Of a stretch of 34,183 nt of DNA, positions 32,947 to 34,183 are shown piece after piece. This DNA comes from Terasakiella pusilla DSM 6293 (GTDB lineage: Bacteria > Pseudomonadota > Alphaproteobacteria > Rhodospirillales > Terasakiellaceae). The stretch lies in the NCBI RefSeq assembly GCF_000688235.1, contig NZ_JHYO01000035.1, positions 1 to 34,183 on the forward strand, read 5' to 3'. The stretch's first letter is position 1; each line of letters begins with the position of its first letter. The notes beneath the pieces are model-generated. The model was not told the DNA's origin and made no database searches. It saw only the letters and a list, made by a program, of their open reading frames with translations. The position numbers and the translations under genes were made by a program.

Positions 32947-33312
32947 ATGAAGATCAGAGTGATTGCAGGCCTGTTTGCTACGGGGGTGTTGACAGGTGCC
33001 TGTGTGTTGGAAGGGGTGAGTGTGGGAGCTGTGCTGGGCTTTATCGCAACCCATGCCGCGCGGGTGGGCGAGGCCGCAAGTGTTTTGCAGGTGGCGATCG
33101 ATAAATATCGTGCCAGTGAGACGGGGCTGGAGAAAGTGAAAGTTCTTGCCGAGGTGTCTTGTCACTTTAGAACACATCACCCTGACGAGATGGGCTATCT
33201 GCGTGAAAAGCTGGCAGAAGCCGGAGTCTCGACAGAAATAGCAAACGCAGCGCGCAAGTTAGCGGATGAGAAATGCAAAAAACAGGCGAAAGTGCCTGAA
33301 AACACCCTATAA
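32947..33312 (+). CDS. Small lipoprotein-like or membrane-anchored protein at the end of the lysis block
   Basis: The 121-aa protein starts MKIRVIAGLFATGVLTGACV, with an imperfect lipobox (T-G-A-C), then a second hydrophobic segment and a helical charged tail with two more cysteines. It lies right after the endolysin, the usual place of spanins, but no spanin family was recognised. Start at 32947 follows AAGGAT. Confidence 0.62.
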   Translation: MKIRVIAGLFATGVLTGACVLEGVSVGAVLGFIATHAARVGEAASVLQVAIDKYRASETGLEKVKVLAEVSCHFRTHHPDEMGYLREKLAEAGVSTEIANAARKLADEKCKKQAKVPENTL

Positions 33313-33459
33313 GGTGAATTTCTTGCTTTTCCATGTTGCTTGAACGTTGGAGATTTTGTAATGTGCGCGCACTTTAGGATAAAGTTGATAAGTCGTTCTT
33401 GCTGCTGCTCTGTGCTACAGTGACCAAGCGCGAGAATTGAGAACCCACAAGGAACGATT
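33313..33459 (+). other. Gap between late cluster and gcrA
   Basis: This 147-nt gap must hold the cluster boundary and the gcrA promoter. It contains the perfect palindrome GTGCGCGCAC (33363-33372). No clear terminator for the last cluster gene and no convincing promoter pair were found. Confidence 0.4.
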
Positions 33460-33837
33460 ATGAGTGTAGATTGGACGCCTGAACGTATCGAGTTGCTGAC
33501 ACAGCTCTGGAACGAAGGCATTGCAACCAGTGAAATCGGGCGTCGTCTCGATGTGACTAAAAACGCCGTTGTTGGTAAAGTGCACCGACTGGGTTTGCCA
33601 AAGCGCCAATCCCCCATTCAGCGTAAACCTGCGAAAAAGAAAAAAGCACCGGAGCCAGAAGTGGTGACGCTGGACAAGTTGCGTCCGGGCATGTGTGCTT
33701 GGCCAATCGGTGATCCGGGGACGCCAGGGTTTCATTTCTGTGGTGAAAAATCAACAGAAGGCAAACCTTACTGCGAGACCCATTGCGAACAAGCCTATGT
33801 GCGTAATATCAAGGAAGATCGCAAAAAACAGGCTTAG
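33460..33837 (+). CDS. gcrA: GcrA-type cell cycle regulator
   Basis: The 125-aa protein begins with the GcrA helix-turn-helix (DWTPERIELLTQLWNEGIAT, then GRRLDVTKNAVVGKVHRLGL), a basic linker and a C-terminal sigma-70-binding region (CAWPIGDPGTPGFHFCGE, then KPYCETHCEQAYV). In Caulobacter GcrA activates promoters methylated at GANTC by CcrM. This copy is shorter in the linker than the Caulobacter protein, as is usual in other orders. It is probably the chromosomal gene, but GcrA homologues also occur in prophages and this one directly follows the cluster. ACAAGGAACG precedes the ATG. Confidence 0.93.
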   Translation: MSVDWTPERIELLTQLWNEGIATSEIGRRLDVTKNAVVGKVHRLGLPKRQSPIQRKPAKKKKAPEPEVVTLDKLRPGMCAWPIGDPGTPGFHFCGEKSTEGKPYCETHCEQAYVRNIKEDRKKQA

Positions 33838-33857
33838 CCCAATTTTGTGTAAGAGAA

Positions 33858-33888
33858 TAAAAAAAGCGTCCCAGTATTTTAGGACGCT
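33858..33888 (-). terminator. Minus-strand terminator downstream of gcrA
   Basis: AGCGTCC (33865-33871) pairs with GGACGCT (33882-33888); the A-run 33858-33864 reads as seven T residues on the minus strand. It would stop transcription coming from the transposase side. Confidence 0.75.
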
Positions 33889-33898
33889 CAGATCTCTG

Positions 33899-33935
33899 AC
33901 AAACCCCGTCAATTTTGGCGGGGTTTGTTATTTTC
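33899..33935 (+). terminator. Intrinsic terminator of gcrA
   Basis: ACAAACCCCG-T-C pairs with G-G-CGGGGTTTGT (12-bp stem with one G-U, loop AATTTT), followed by TTATTTT. Confidence 0.85.
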
Positions 33936-34000
33936 TATAAGGTTGTGTTTTTTTGTTCTGTTGGACATTTCTTTAAGCAGGTTGCTCCACTGCTTCATTT

Positions 34001-34183
34001 TCAGGCATATGTGGGCGTTCCAGTGGGTAAATATCGCCATAAAAACCTGAGACGGGCTAAGATGAGGGCGATTTTCTTGATGTTTTGGGCGGTGGCTGCC
34101 ATCAAGCATTGCTCTTTCACTTTAGTCAGGCCTCTCAGACGGGCATAGCGGTGCCCATGTAGTTGTTTGGCATCAGCAAAACT
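34001..34183 (-). CDS. Transposase, C-terminal end (IS1182-like), cut by window edge
   Basis: An open frame enters from the right edge and stops at 34003-34001 (60 codons visible). It reads [20 protein letters not shown], then [20 protein letters not shown] and ILARLR. This is the C-terminal signature of IS1182-family DDE transposases, in which the last catalytic glutamate region is followed by H-G-R-YAR-RGL and AA-QN-KKIA. The catalytic core lies outside the window. The IS end should lie between about 33929 and 34001, but its inverted repeat cannot be identified without the other end. Confidence 0.82.
   Translation of the reverse strand, partial: SFADAKQLHGHRYARLRGLTKVKEQCLMAATAQNIKKIALILARLRFLWRYLPTGTPTYA

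Larger units (their letters stand above)
16792..33312 (+). mobile_element. T7-like prophage remnant or domesticated particle cluster (late genes only)
   Basis: Gene order follows T7 genes 8-9-10-11-12-17-18-19: portal, scaffold, capsid, tail tubular A and B, fibre, small terminase candidate, large terminase, plus lysis genes. All but one gene are on the plus strand. No integrase, polymerase, primase, helicase or T7 gp14-16-like internal virion genes are present. Chromosomal genes lie on both sides (aminotransferase/S24 and gcrA), and no convincing direct-repeat att pair was found by eye. Boundaries are those of the first and last cluster genes. Confidence 0.85.

Noticed and set aside
16661-33459. 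Direct repeats as attL/attR of the late cluster
   Set aside because: Only short T-rich matches (about 9 nt) were found between the flanks, not enough for an att site.
33909-34148. Open frames at 33909-34109 (minus) and 33915-34148 (plus)
   Set aside because: They are out of frame with the IS1182-like transposase C-terminus, which explains the conserved coding signal there, and one crosses the gcrA terminator.

Overview
The window looks like alphaproteobacterial chromosome with mid-range GC, most likely from the Rhodospirillales or a Terasakiella/Thalassospira-like lineage. The evidence is a core block in typical alphaproteobacterial arrangement (yqeY-dnaG-rpoD divergent from carA-carB, then greA), an RpoD with a very acidic spacer, and a GcrA-type cell-cycle regulator. 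The genus is inference; no rRNA gene is present.

Region by region. 1-433: the start of a leftward tyrosine-recombinase gene, cut by the window edge, lies beside a CAU-anticodon tRNA, so the end of another integrated element is visible. 442-10738: rpoD, dnaG and yqeY on the minus strand, then carA, a small unknown gene, carB and greA on the plus strand. 10757-14320: an Lrp/AsnC regulator, a 2-Cys peroxiredoxin, thioredoxin reductase and a LysR regulator; peroxiredoxin and TrxB form a plausible peroxide/thiol redox pair. 14321-14894: a 574-nt gap between convergent genes that holds two tandem, heavily structured RNA-like units. They share an identical 35-nt core and a nearly identical intrinsic terminator, and are the best small-RNA candidates here. 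14895-16651: a class IV aminotransferase, a small coupled ORF and a LexA/CI-type S24 repressor.

16792-33312: a compact T7-like (podovirus) late-gene cluster. Its order is two small unknown genes, a small proline-rich protein, portal, Bbp19-like protein, scaffold, a GST-family gene, a protein with two peptidoglycan-binding-like motifs, capsid, a small post-capsid protein, an antisense coiled-coil gene, tail tubular proteins A and B, tail fibre, two paralogous fibre-tip-like proteins, two small tail genes, a putative small terminase, large terminase, a secreted protein, a holin-like protein, a SleB-type endolysin and a small lipoprotein-like protein. No integrase, DNA or RNA polymerase, helicase or T7-like internal virion protein genes are seen, so this is either a remnant or a domesticated particle-making (possibly GTA-like) locus. 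Its most distinctive features are two matched promoter-leader modules (17544 and 22090), each followed by a terminator, and further intrinsic terminators placed 12-32 nt upstream of start codons inside the one-directional cluster. This suggests antitermination or attenuation control.

33460-34183: gcrA with flanking terminators, then the C-terminal end of an IS1182-like transposase running off the right edge.
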